From assembly GCF_004000945.1 (NCBI RefSeq), contig NZ_BIMF01000018.1:1-64000 (forward strand): DNA of 64,000 nucleotides. The letters are read 5' to 3'. A model generated the notes under the pieces. That model saw only the letters and a list, made by a program, of their open reading frames with translations, was not told where the DNA came from and searched no databases. Shown here one piece after another: positions 48,585 to 57,210 of this stretch. Position 1 is the first letter of the stretch, and each line of letters opens with the position of its first letter. The stretch is from Paenibacillus lautus NBRC 15380. GTDB taxonomy: Bacteria; Bacillota; Bacilli; Paenibacillales; Paenibacillaceae. Position numbers and translations under genes: made by a program.

Positions 48585-48652
48585 TTGACCCAAGAGTAAA
48601 AGTCATGATAGGATGAAGCATGAACAACAGTAAAAATAAATTTACCGGTAAA
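48585..48652 (+). promoter_or_regulatory. Candidate promoter and palindromic operator of the HTH regulator gene
   Basis: TTGACC (48585-48590) and TAGGAT (48609-48614) with an 18-bp spacer form a weak promoter. TTTACCGGTAAA at 48641-48652 is a perfect 12-bp palindrome downstream of the expected transcription start and before the RBS: a plausible autorepressor site. Confidence 0.45.
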
Positions 48653-48676
48653 ATGTATGGAGGTGTTAAAATAAAA

Positions 48677-49282
48677 ATGACAGGTGTCTATAGAATTAAA
48701 ACCCATGAGCAGCTCAAAGCAATTGCCGATCCACTGCGTACCAAGATCCTGATGAATCTCGTGAAGGATGCCTACACCGGACAGCAGCTAGCCGAGATAC
48801 TGGACATTACGCGGAACAATATTTACTTTCATCTGAAGGAGCTGGAGAAGCATGGCATCATTCATGTGGTCCGGAAGGAAGAGAAGAACGGTATCGTACA
48901 GAAATACTATCGTGCCGTCGCAAGCCGCTTCATACCGGAAGATCATCTGCTGCCAAGCCTGGATTTGGTGGAAACGTCCAGACAGGTATTTATGGAGACG
49001 CTCGATGTTACCCGAACGAAAATTGAGAGCGCACCGGCTTCTTCTTTTTCATTGGACAGCGCGAGCGAACAACATAGGAAAAACATTGCAGGAACCTACC
49101 GCTTTCATGCAACAAAAGAGAGCTTCCATGCTTTTGTGGACGAGTTCAAGCAGCTTATGAATAAACACTTCACGATGGAGACGGCCGAAACAGGCAGTAC
49201 GCCTTTGTCCGCAGAAGAAAAAAATTACTATATGTCGTTGATCGCATTTCAAGATGATCAGGAGGATATCACCATTCGATAA
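48677..49282 (+). CDS. ArsR-like winged helix transcriptional regulator
   Basis: Protein of 201 residues. The N-terminal 85 residues are a winged helix (HEQLKAIADPLRTKILMNLVK, GQQLAEILDITRNNIYFHLKELEKHGIIHVVRKEEKNG) and the rest is a helical domain of unknown role ending with an acidic segment. ATG 48677 is chosen since GGAGGTG lies upstream; ATG 48620 is in frame but precedes that site and the palindrome. The MBL hydrolase gene follows 24 bases later, so they are probably one operon and the regulator may control it. Confidence 0.8.
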   Translation: MTGVYRIKTHEQLKAIADPLRTKILMNLVKDAYTGQQLAEILDITRNNIYFHLKELEKHGIIHVVRKEEKNGIVQKYYRAVASRFIPEDHLLPSLDLVETSRQVFMETLDVTRTKIESAPASSFSLDSASEQHRKNIAGTYRFHATKESFHAFVDEFKQLMNKHFTMETAETGSTPLSAEEKNYYMSLIAFQDDQEDITIR

Positions 49283-49306
49283 TCCTTGATGGGGGAGTAA
49301 GTACAT

Positions 49307-50113
49307 ATGGAGAATAATCAATATAACGTCGTTATCGATGATGCATGGTTTACCGTATCGCAGCTGGATGAAGCCACGTTTGCAATCAGTGAATACGGAC
49401 ATTGGGAGAAGGTGCATTCGTTTCTGTTGATAGGGAACGAGCGTGCCGCATTGATCGATACGGGACTCGGCATCGACAACATGAGGCGGATGACGGATCA
49501 GCTGACGGATTTACCTATTATCGTGCTAACCACGCATGTTCACGCGGATCATATCGGCAGTCATGGGCAGTACGGGGAGATTTATGTGCATGAGGCTGAG
49601 GAGGACTGGCTCGTCAGCGGTATTCAGAAGCTTTCCATTGAACAAATCCGCAAGGACATATCACGCGATATCACGAGACCCGTACCGGCTTCCTTCGATC
49701 CGGCAACCTATACCCCTTATCAGGGGCAGCCGGCCGGTATTCTCCGGGATCGAGATGTCATCGAGCTGGGCGGGCGGAGTTTGGTCATTTACCACACACC
49801 GGGCCATTCTCCCGGACATATCGCGGTATTTGATATAAACCGAGGTTATTTGTTCACAGGGGATTTGTTGTATGATGAGACGCCGGTATATGCTTTTTAT
49901 CCAACGACAAGTCCGGAGGATCTCGTAAACTCTCTGGAGCGGATAGTGAATATCGATGGCGTAAAGCGAATCTACGGTTCTCACAATACGCTTGGGCTGG
50001 ATCCGGCATTGCTGGCCGTGGTTCAAGAGGCGGTTCAAGAGCTGCGGGCAAAAGACCTTGTCCGATTTGGAACGGGCATTCATCGGTTCAACGGATTTTC
50101 GGTTCAATTTTAA
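49307..50113 (+). CDS. Metallo-beta-lactamase fold hydrolase
   Basis: MBL protein of 268 residues with the zinc motif HVHADH (His77, His79, Asp81, His82), a third-ligand region in YHTPGHSPGHIAVFD, the aspartate in LFTGDLLYD and the final histidine in YGSHNT. It belongs to the broad YcbL-like group; substrates include thioesters, lactones and beta-lactams, none of which can be singled out. ATG 49307 follows GGGGGAG. It follows an ArsR-like regulator, which probably controls it. Confidence 0.85.
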   Translation: MENNQYNVVIDDAWFTVSQLDEATFAISEYGHWEKVHSFLLIGNERAALIDTGLGIDNMRRMTDQLTDLPIIVLTTHVHADHIGSHGQYGEIYVHEAEEDWLVSGIQKLSIEQIRKDISRDITRPVPASFDPATYTPYQGQPAGILRDRDVIELGGRSLVIYHTPGHSPGHIAVFDINRGYLFTGDLLYDETPVYAFYPTTSPEDLVNSLERIVNIDGVKRIYGSHNTLGLDPALLAVVQEAVQELRAKDLVRFGTGIHRFNGFSVQF

Positions 50114-50131
50114 TAGCACCGTTATAAGAAA

Positions 50132-50183
50132 GAGCCGCCTGCAGATCCGAAGTAATCTGGATCAGGAGGGCGGCTTTTTTACG
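50132..50183 (+). terminator. Intrinsic terminator after the MBL gene
   Basis: AGCCGCC pairs with GGCGGCT, extended by CAGATCC/GGATC pairing, followed by TTTTTT. Confidence 0.8.
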
Positions 50184-50277
50184 CAAAAACGATTCTCTCA
50201 GGGGATAAGCTACTTCCACATGTTGATGAGCATCTCGGCATGGTACGACAAATTCATCTGCGCTCTATCCGATATCG

Positions 50278-50288
50278 CCCCCCCCCCC
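50278..50288. repeat. Homopolymer of 11 C
   Basis: Eleven consecutive C at 50278-50288, 16 bp past the stop of the broken serine hydrolase gene. It is the longest G/C homopolymer I noticed in the window and may vary by replication slippage or be a sequencing-length error. Confidence 0.6.
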
Positions 50289-50304
50289 GGTTTCTTATTC
50301 TCCC

Positions 50305-51703
50305 TTAGCTGGCAACCTGCGCCCGGTACTTGTGTTTCCCGGTCGTGGAATCCTCCATCGTAAGGCGTCCATTCTCATACGCAAACCGAGTCCGAATACT
50401 AAAGACCCGAGTATTTTGATAAAGGCCGGTATAGGATTTGGCTTCCTCTTTGCTTAATTCTACAAACACAGGCTTCGGATTTGATGCCGTTTCCGGAAAG
50501 TAATGATCCATGAACTCCTCGTATATTTCCAAGCTCATATTGGTGTCGTTATTATAGGACATATAAAAGCCTGTGTTCTTCTCCGGAATCAACACCATCA
50601 AGGAGGAGTGTCCCGGCATATTGCCGCCTTTTAGCACCACATGGTGTCCATTCATCAATTCTTTGTAGAAGCCTTCGAAGCCAACGGTGGCGATCGGTAC
50701 AGAAGGCTCAGCGTAAGTTTGATAGGTATGCATCTGCTTCAAGCTTTGCGGACTTACCAGCTGATGATCGCCATATTTCCCATTCTGCAGCTGCATGAGC
50801 AAATAATTGGCCATGTCCTCACCCGTCGATAAGATGCTCCCCTGCGGGCCATCGGTGGGTGCGTGACCATACAGTGGTTGAAACTCCCCGGTTGGACTGT
50901 AGTGGGAGGCCATTCGCGCAAGCAGGTCAGGTGTGAATCGAACACTTGTGGATTTCATCCCCAAAGGCTCAAAAATATTCTTTTTCATGTACTGGTCAAA
51001 ACGCATGCCGCTCATATTCTCCACTGCATACCCGGCGAGCATGAATCCAAAATTATCGACACGTAGGCTTCCCCCGGCGGTCTGACCACGGTTGGCATAT
51101 GTTTTTCCAAAAAATCCCGGGTTGGAATGTCCTGCTTCACGTATTCCGGCGATGTATAGGTTGTAATGTCAGGCATATCCACGCCGCTGGTGTAGGTTAG
51201 TAAGTCGAACATGGTTAGCGGCTTCCCTGTTCGATTCGGAATTTTCAGCCCTCCCAAGTACTCTTCGATATTATGTTTTAGATTGATTTTGCCTTCATCC
51301 ACGAGCTGCATCGCGGCCAATGCCGTGAATGTCTTGCTAATGGAAGCAATTTGAAATACGGTTTGCGAGTCAACGGGAATTTGCTGTTCTTTATTGGCAT
51401 AACCATACCCCTTATTGACAAGCACCTTGCCATCTTTGACGACTACAAAGTTGGACCCTACGACATTGTACTTCTTCATCTTGTCGGCAAACAGCGGGTC
51501 CGCGAATTTCAACAATTCCTGTGTATCGGAAGGTCCGCTGTGGATGGAGGCGGATAATGCGGCAGAAGAGGCGCAAGTTTGGTCGAATCGGAAGCCGCGG
51601 CTTTGGGTAGGAGAGGTCCATTTCCCATTAATGTGGCAGCCGTTAAAGCCCCCGTAGATACAAGTAGAAATGCTGTTTTCACTTTTTGATTGTTCCATTT
51701 CAT
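50305..51703 (-). pseudogene. Serine hydrolase (class C beta-lactamase/PBP4* type) with two frameshifts
   Basis: Three pieces in order make one serine hydrolase. Piece 1 (51703 to about 51540) has a signal peptide starting MKWNNQKVKTAFLLVSTGAL, ATG 51703 after AAGGAG, then PPPST. Piece 2, in another frame to about 51062, holds SGPSDTQELLKFADPLFADK and the nucleophile motif SISK (QIASISKTFTALAAMQLVDEG), DLLTYTSGV and RPPGEAYV. Piece 3, in a third frame, continues with FGFMLAGYAVENMSGM and FEPLGMKSTSV and the C-terminal GHHVVLKGGNMPGHSS. The Y-x-N motif falls on the second shift. Two single-base errors or a decayed gene are both possible. Confidence 0.8.
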
Positions 51704-51948
51704 TGATACCATACTCCTTCAGAGATGTGATTGGATAAGGCTCGCCCTCATGCTTCATTCCGGCAGTCCTAGCAATAAGCGAACGATCTCCCACAGTATG
51801 GCTGATGGTAAGTCATATCGGTCAGTAACATTCGGTCACTTCTTTGGGAAGGCGTGTCATATGACATTTTGACACTGTTGCACATGACAACGAGTGCAGT
51901 AGGATACAGAAATATCAAGGTCATGAAGACATGAAAGGAGCCTAATCT

Positions 51949-52530
51949 ATGAAGAAATGGCTGAGGGAGTACCTGTTAAACTTTTGTTTTTTGATGTTGA
52001 CTTTTGGAACTGGAGTGTTTTACTTTTGTTACTATCTTGTGGGACTTGTATTTGGCTTCAGCATGAGTTTTACCCTGATCGGGATACCTGTTCTTACCTT
52101 TGTAATGCGAACGTCACGGACCTTCATGAATTACGATCGAACTCAGGCAAAGTTCTATATGGACATAACGATCGAACCTGTTATGAAGAGAACATCATCC
52201 GGCTCCTACTGGAATCAGGCTATAGTGGAGCTGTCGGACATCCGAAATTGGAAGGCCGTATCGGTGCTCATGCTGAAGGTTATCGTTGGCATCGCTAGTT
52301 TGTTCAGTGCCGTCATCTTCTTTATCGTTCCCATTCTATGGATATTGGCCCCATGTATCAGTTCCTTTGCGGATATCAACGTAGGACTTATTCGCATCGA
52401 TACCTTGCCCAAGTCCCTGCTTATGATGGGAGTCGGCCTTCTGTTTGCTTATGCAGGGTCGTGGGCGGCTAAGGGAGCGGCGAGATGGACAGCCCGGTAC
52501 ACGCAGTGGATGTTTTCGGTTTGGAGGTAG
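51949..52530 (+). CDS. Membrane sensor-domain protein (PF13796 type)
   Basis: A 193-residue integral membrane protein with about four helices, starting MKKWLREYLLNFCFLMLTFG then FYFCYYLVGLVFGFSMSFTLIGIPVL, and ending with a pair of C-terminal helices. It resembles the putative sensor domain (PF13796) that is usually fused to NarL-family histidine kinases or encoded beside them. ATG 51949 follows AAAGGAG. It is 64 bp upstream of a fused kinase/regulator gene on the same strand, so it is probably its detached sensing subunit. Confidence 0.75.
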   Translation: MKKWLREYLLNFCFLMLTFGTGVFYFCYYLVGLVFGFSMSFTLIGIPVLTFVMRTSRTFMNYDRTQAKFYMDITIEPVMKRTSSGSYWNQAIVELSDIRNWKAVSVLMLKVIVGIASLFSAVIFFIVPILWILAPCISSFADINVGLIRIDTLPKSLLMMGVGLLFAYAGSWAAKGAARWTARYTQWMFSVWR

Positions 52531-52594
52531 ACACATTGTTGGGGCCGTGTCATATTAAGGAGGACCGTGAAGGAACTGCAGGGAGTGAAAGTTT

Positions 52595-54421
52595 TTGTTT
52601 GATATAGTGAAACAATGGAAATGGTACGACTGGGCGATGCTCTTTATTCGCATGATGGGCTGCATCTCCCTGATCATCACATGTATAGAGTTCAGGCACC
52701 AGCTTACCGCAGCGTTATGGATCGTCGTCATGTGGGAATTGGCAGCCTTCTCGATACCTTGGCTGTGTCTGCTTCTGAATCGTAAAGCATATTTGTTCAC
52801 CGAGATCTTATTATCAGGCGGAATCGCCGTTTATTTGACTTCCTTATTCCCGGGGGCTTACTTGTCATTTATCATTCCGGCCTTTCTGATGGCTGCGAAC
52901 AGCTATGGAACCACGTACAGATGGACAGCCCCCCTTGCGGCTATCTTGGTTCCAATACTGATCAAGCTGTATGCCCCGTCAACGGATTTGTTACTGATGA
53001 TAGAGCATGTTGCTTTAGCGTTTGCATTAGGATTTGCCTTTCATCTGTTGATGGCCAACTACAGCCAAAACGAAATTATTCGGACACACAATACGATATT
53101 GGAGCAGTATTTATCTCAGGTCGAGCGGGTCACGCTGTTGGAAGAACGGGAACGCGTGTCCAAGGAACTGCATGATACGATGGGCCATACGTATACTGCG
53201 GTCATCATGGGCTTGGAAACGCTTCGTTCTACGGAAACAGATGCATCAGCTCAGCGTAAGCTGTCCAATCTGCTGGAACTGACGCGGAGAAGTCTGGATG
53301 AGGTCAGAGGGTATTTGCATGAGCTGGATTCACCGCTAGAGCAGATTCCCTTGGTGCAGTCACTGAGACAGGTAACAGAGGATTTCGAGCGCAATACCGG
53401 GGTAAAGGTAGGACTTAGAGTGCTTGGTGAAGAGTACCCGGTATCCCGGCAGGCCAAAATGACCTTCTTCCGCTGTCTTCAGGAGTCCTTAACGAATAGT
53501 GTGCGGCACGGTAATGCGACGAGGGTTGACGCCGTGCTTCAATTCGAATTGCAGCAGACCCGGCTAGAAATTCGGGATAACGGCAGTGGAAGCGTGCAAA
53601 TCCAGGAAGGTTTCGGTTTAAGCGCCATGAAGGAAAGGGCCTATCGCCTTCAAGGCCAAGTATCGGTTTATTCAACTCCTGAGGCAGGAACCGTTGTGAC
53701 CTGCAGCTTGCCTAGAATTTCGGAGCCTGCAGATGAAGTCATCCGGCTTTTATTGGTGGATAATGAACCTTTTATCAGGGAGGGTCTTGGCATCATTCTG
53801 GAATCGGAGAAGGACCTTGAGGTGGTAGGACGTGCAGAACATGGGGAACATGCTTTGGACATGTGTGAGAAGCTTAACCCCCAGCTGGTGCTGATGGATC
53901 TGGAGATGCCCGTGATGGATGGCATTACAGCCACCAGGTTGATCAAACAACGTTGGCCGTTAGTGAAGGTTATCATATTCACCACATTTGAACAGAGGGG
54001 CAAAGCTGTGGAAGCCATGCGAGGCGGAGCGGACGGTTATTTACTGAAGTCGATGGAACCACGTGAACTTGCCGAGAACATACGAATCGTGTATCGAGGG
54101 GGAACTTTGATGGATCCGGCGATTGTGGCGAAGCTCTTCGATGGGGAAGCGTGCGGCTTCATGAAGGAAGAGGGTGGCTCAGCATCTGTAATCGAAGCCG
54201 ATCCAGCGTCGTCTCCACTTCTGAAGTTATATGATTTGACACCAAGGGAGATTGAGGTTCTGAAGTAACTCTCCCAAGGATTGCGGTACAAGGCGATTGC
54301 GATGAAATTGTATCTCTCAGACGGGACTGTACGGAATTATGCCTCAACTTTGTATGCCAAGCTGGGCGTCCGCAACCGGGACGAAGCGATAGAAGTTGCA
54401 AACCAGGCCGGACTCTTATGA
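52595..54421 (+). pseudogene. Fused NarX-type histidine kinase and LuxR-type response regulator, interrupted by one stop codon
   Basis: The reading frame runs from TTG 52595 (GGGAG upstream) to TGA 54419, 608 codons, with a single TAA at 54266-54268. The first part is a NarX/DesK-type kinase: about five membrane helices to residue 155, His193 in SKELHDTMGH, and an ATPase ending GLSAMKERAYRLQG. It is joined directly to a receiver (LLLVDNEPFIREGLG, Asp435 in LVLMDLEMPVMDG). The LuxR helix-turn-helix starts LTPREIEVLK, stops at TAA, and resumes in frame with LSQGLRYKAIAMKLYLSDGT and VRNYASTLYAKLGV. As written the protein loses DNA binding. A sequencing error cannot be excluded. Confidence 0.8.
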
Positions 54422-54450
54422 GCCTAGCCTGGTTTGTTTCATTTATTTCC
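54401..54450 (+). terminator. Intrinsic terminator overlapping the end of the kinase/regulator gene
   Basis: AACCAGGC (54401) pairs with GCCTGGTT (54426-54433), followed by TGTTTCATTTATTT; the original TGA stop is in the loop. Confidence 0.6.
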
Positions 54451-54494
54451 CTGTATAGAAGCAGATGTTATGGCATCACATCAGGAGTCCATCA

Positions 54495-55310
54495 TCAGTA
54501 ACTGCGGTCCATGTTTTTGCCGTAATAAATTTCGTCCATCTCCAGTTTGATGCGCTCGGTTATTTTCTGCTGCTCGGCATCGGATAGCTTATCCTTTGTG
54601 TAACCGAACAGATAATTGTCCAGATCAAACTGCTTCAGCTTACACTTGGTGTGGAAGATGTTTTCCTTGTATACGTTGACATCAATCATATCGAATAAAT
54701 CCTTGGCTTCGTCTGGAATATAGTTCTGAATGGAGCTGATCTCATGGTCGATAAACAGCTTGTGCCCGTGAATATCCCTCGTGAAGCCCCGAATTTTATA
54801 GTCGATCGTCATAATATCCGTATCAAAGGAGTGGATCAGGTAATTTAAGGCTTTCAGCGGAGAAATCTCCCCGCAGGTCGACACGTCGATATCGGCCCGG
54901 AAGGTGCTGATTCCCTCATCGGGATGGAATTCCGGATACGTATGGACGGTAATGTGGCTCTTGTCGAGCTGCAGGATGACGTTATCCGGCAGCGGACCCG
55001 GCGATTCGTCATAGGATTCCTCCGGAACCTCCACGACAGGACCCTCGGATACTAGCACCGTCACGCTGGCGCCCTGCGGGATATAATCCTGCTTGGCAAT
55101 GTTCAGGACATGGGCTCCGATGATTTCGGCCACATGGCTCAATATTTTTGTGAGTCGATCCGCGTTATATTGTTCATCAATATATTCTAAGTACGCTTCT
55201 CGTTCTTCTCGGGTCTTCGTATAACAGACATCGTACATATTAAAGCTGAGCGATTTCGTCAAGTTGTTGAACCCGTGCAGGGTAACGCGTTCTTCTGGTG
55301 TCATATCCAT
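54495..55310 (-). CDS. speD: S-adenosylmethionine decarboxylase proenzyme
   Basis: Makes decarboxylated S-adenosylmethionine, the aminopropyl donor for spermidine. The 271-residue protein is the long enteric-type proenzyme, not the about 125-residue B. subtilis type. The self-cleavage site is in QLDKSHITVHTYPEFHP, before Ser118, which becomes the pyruvoyl group. Other conserved parts are HGFNNLTKSLSFNMYDVCY and FRADIDVSTCGEISPLKALNYLIHSFD. ATG 55310 follows AAGGGG. No spermidine synthase is adjacent. The 190-bp region upstream has no gene and only short AT-rich repeats (TTAATGTT). Confidence 0.93.
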   Translation of the reverse strand: MDMTPEERVTLHGFNNLTKSLSFNMYDVCYTKTREEREAYLEYIDEQYNADRLTKILSHVAEIIGAHVLNIAKQDYIPQGASVTVLVSEGPVVEVPEESYDESPGPLPDNVILQLDKSHITVHTYPEFHPDEGISTFRADIDVSTCGEISPLKALNYLIHSFDTDIMTIDYKIRGFTRDIHGHKLFIDHEISSIQNYIPDEAKDLFDMIDVNVYKENIFHTKCKLKQFDLDNYLFGYTKDKLSDAEQQKITERIKLEMDEIYYGKNMDRSY

Positions 55311-55497
55311 ATGAATTTCCCCTTGTGTCGTTAATATATCAGTTCGAGTACCTATTATTTCCGAAACCGGCGATTCCTAATCTGCCCGCGCGTCGCCTTC
55401 TGCGTTAACATTAATATGTTCTTACCCGCATCGGGTTCAACATTAACAGATGGTTCTGGAATGATAGAGACAAGACTCGGAATATAAAACAAAAAAA

Positions 55498-55522
55498 GAC
55501 ATCCTGCGCATGCAGCATGTCC
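55498..55522 (-). terminator. Minus-strand terminator after the SRPBCC gene and remnant
   Basis: Read on the minus strand, GACATGCTGC pairs with GCAGGATGTC around a short loop, followed by TTTTTTTGTTTTAT. Confidence 0.65.
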
Positions 55523-55584
55523 CTTCATATTTTCCTATGGGCATCGTATTGCCAAATAACCATCATGCTTCCTAAACGTCACGA

Positions 55585-55686
55585 TTACTCCGCGAATTCC
55601 AGCAGTTCGATCACATTGCTAAAAGGGCCTCGGATCGCGCTGTATAAACCGGGAGGGCAGGGCTGCGGGGTATCAAAGACCTTGTT
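55585..55686 (-). pseudogene. C-terminal remnant of a VOC (glyoxalase-like) gene
   Basis: Directly after the TAA of the SRPBCC gene, in the same frame, 33 codons read NKVFDTPQPCPPGLYSAIRG then PFSNVIELLEFAE and a stop. The ending is that of VOC proteins (G-L-Y-x-x-x-R-G-P-F-G-N-V-I-E-L-x-E), so this looks like the tail of a VOC gene whose main part is lost. It has no start codon or RBS. Confidence 0.55.
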
Positions 55687-56148
55687 TTATTGGCAGCATA
55701 AAATGCCTTCACCGGATTCCATGATGGATTTTAAGCTGGCCAGCATGCCTCTCCATGCATCCACATGCCATTCCCGGGCTTGCAGCGACGCCTCGGTATC
55801 CTTCCAGCCCGTGTGCTCCAAGGTGATTCTCGTGCCGCCGTCCTGTTCAGGTCTAAAAGACACCTTGACCGTGGTCAATTTCCCCTGATTCATCGTTTCC
55901 GCAAAGGGATCGGGTCCTTTCCACTCAAAAACGAGGATATGCGGCTCATCATACTGCAAAAGGGTACAGCCTGCGGTGCACATCGATTCACGATTGGTGG
56001 GATTAAAATAAAGCTCGAATTTCCCGCCCGTCTTCGGTTCAATTTCAGCAGCCGGCGCAAACCACTCGGTTATCCTCGCAGACTCCGTCCATGCTCGCCA
56101 GACTAGCTGCACATCGGCTTGAATCACGGTTTCTTGAATAATGGTCAT
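55687..56148 (-). CDS. SRPBCC (AHSA1/START-like) family protein
   Basis: Small lipid- or ligand-binding fold of 153 residues, AHSA1-like subgroup. The start TIIQETVIQADVQLVWRAWTES is the usual first strand and helix, ITEWFAPAAEIEPKTGGKFELYF the second block, and TRITLEHTGWKDTEASLQAREWHVDAWRGML the C-terminal strand and long helix. Function unknown; such proteins often sit with regulators and glyoxalase-like genes. ATG 56148 follows GGAGGAAT. A VOC-gene remnant lies behind it in the same frame. Confidence 0.85.
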   Translation of the reverse strand: MTIIQETVIQADVQLVWRAWTESARITEWFAPAAEIEPKTGGKFELYFNPTNRESMCTAGCTLLQYDEPHILVFEWKGPDPFAETMNQGKLTTVKVSFRPEQDGGTRITLEHTGWKDTEASLQAREWHVDAWRGMLASLKSIMESGEGILCCQ

Positions 56149-56237
56149 ATGTATTCCTCCATCATATAGCGCTCTTTGTTTTCAGATAACGCTTCTTGCA
56201 GTTCCATTATAAATGGACATGCGCTTCAAAAATTCTT

Positions 56238-57023
56238 CTACCTTGCGCTGTTGTTCCGATCCTTCTCAAACAAGAGCAAAGGCAGATTAACAACAATCGG
56301 CGGGTCGTAGGGCAGAGGCTCGCGCAAGGTGATGTTCACGGCGAGATCGGTTTCTTCGTCGATATGGACAGGCTCCTCCCGCTTGCCGCGCAAGGATTTG
56401 CTCAGCAGAAAATAATCTTTTGGATTGAGGCTCCAGGGGATGCCCGCTGCCAGCACATAATACGTTCCGGTTGGTATGCCGGTTAAGGTACAGGTCCGGT
56501 TCTTGAGGTTGACCGCCGTACCGGAGACGGGCTTCTGATCAGGCACGGGTCTTGGGAACAGACCAACGTAAATCATGCCGCGGAACGCCTCGGGAGCTTC
56601 GATCCGGCAATGAATCCTGGGCAGAGCATGTCTTTCTTCCTCTGCCCAGGCTATTGGCTTGTGCTCATATTGATTCACGTAACGATGCAGGGACTCGGTG
56701 GTGGAGCGGAACCTTTTCGGAGACAGACCGACAAACTGCTTGAAGCGGGTATTGAAGGTGCCGGGACTTGCCAAACCGATGCTCAATCCGATTTTTACAA
56801 GCAGGGAAGGACTTTGAAGGAGCTCGATTTTGCCGGATTCAACCCGGAGCGCGGACAGGTATTGCCTGAGCGATATGCCGGTTACTCGTTTGAATACTCT
56901 GGAGAAATGGTAGGGGCTGTATCCCGCAAGATCGGCGAGCTGCTCGGTCGTCATGGGCTCGTCCAGATGCTCCTTCATATATTGAATGGTTTGATTTATG
57001 GCTTCGGTATGTGCGTCATTCAT
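56238..57023 (-). CDS. AraC family regulator with GyrI-like ligand-binding domain
   Basis: Protein of 261 residues. Residues about 8-105 are a double helix-turn-helix of AraC type (MTTEQLADLAGYSPYHFSRVFKRVTGISLRQYLSALRVE, then GLASPGTFNTRFKQFVGLSPKRFR). Residues about 125-255 resemble the GyrI/SOUL-like effector-binding fold (IHCRIEAPEAFRGMIYVGLFPRP, GTYYVLAAGIPW). It is the Rob/SoxS-plus-GyrI layout of ligand-activated regulators. ATG 57023 has only a weak GGTGA upstream; an in-frame ATG at 57041 is an alternative. It shares direction with the SRPBCC gene, 89 bp downstream. Confidence 0.85.
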   Translation of the reverse strand: MNDAHTEAINQTIQYMKEHLDEPMTTEQLADLAGYSPYHFSRVFKRVTGISLRQYLSALRVESGKIELLQSPSLLVKIGLSIGLASPGTFNTRFKQFVGLSPKRFRSTTESLHRYVNQYEHKPIAWAEEERHALPRIHCRIEAPEAFRGMIYVGLFPRPVPDQKPVSGTAVNLKNRTCTLTGIPTGTYYVLAAGIPWSLNPKDYFLLSKSLRGKREEPVHIDEETDLAVNITLREPLPYDPPIVVNLPLLLFEKDRNNSAR

Positions 57024-57210
57024 TAAGATCACCAACTTCATTTTTTGGGCTTTACATGATAGCAAGCCTTTTTCCACATTTATGAAGTTCTCCTTGTCGA
57101 ATGCAATTTCCTTCCCCGATTCGGTTGCCCATTCATGGAAAGGCCGTTAAACTTAAAGGATGAAGGCTTTTCGAAACGGAAAACCAAGGTGAATTAAGGA
57201 GTTTTTATCC

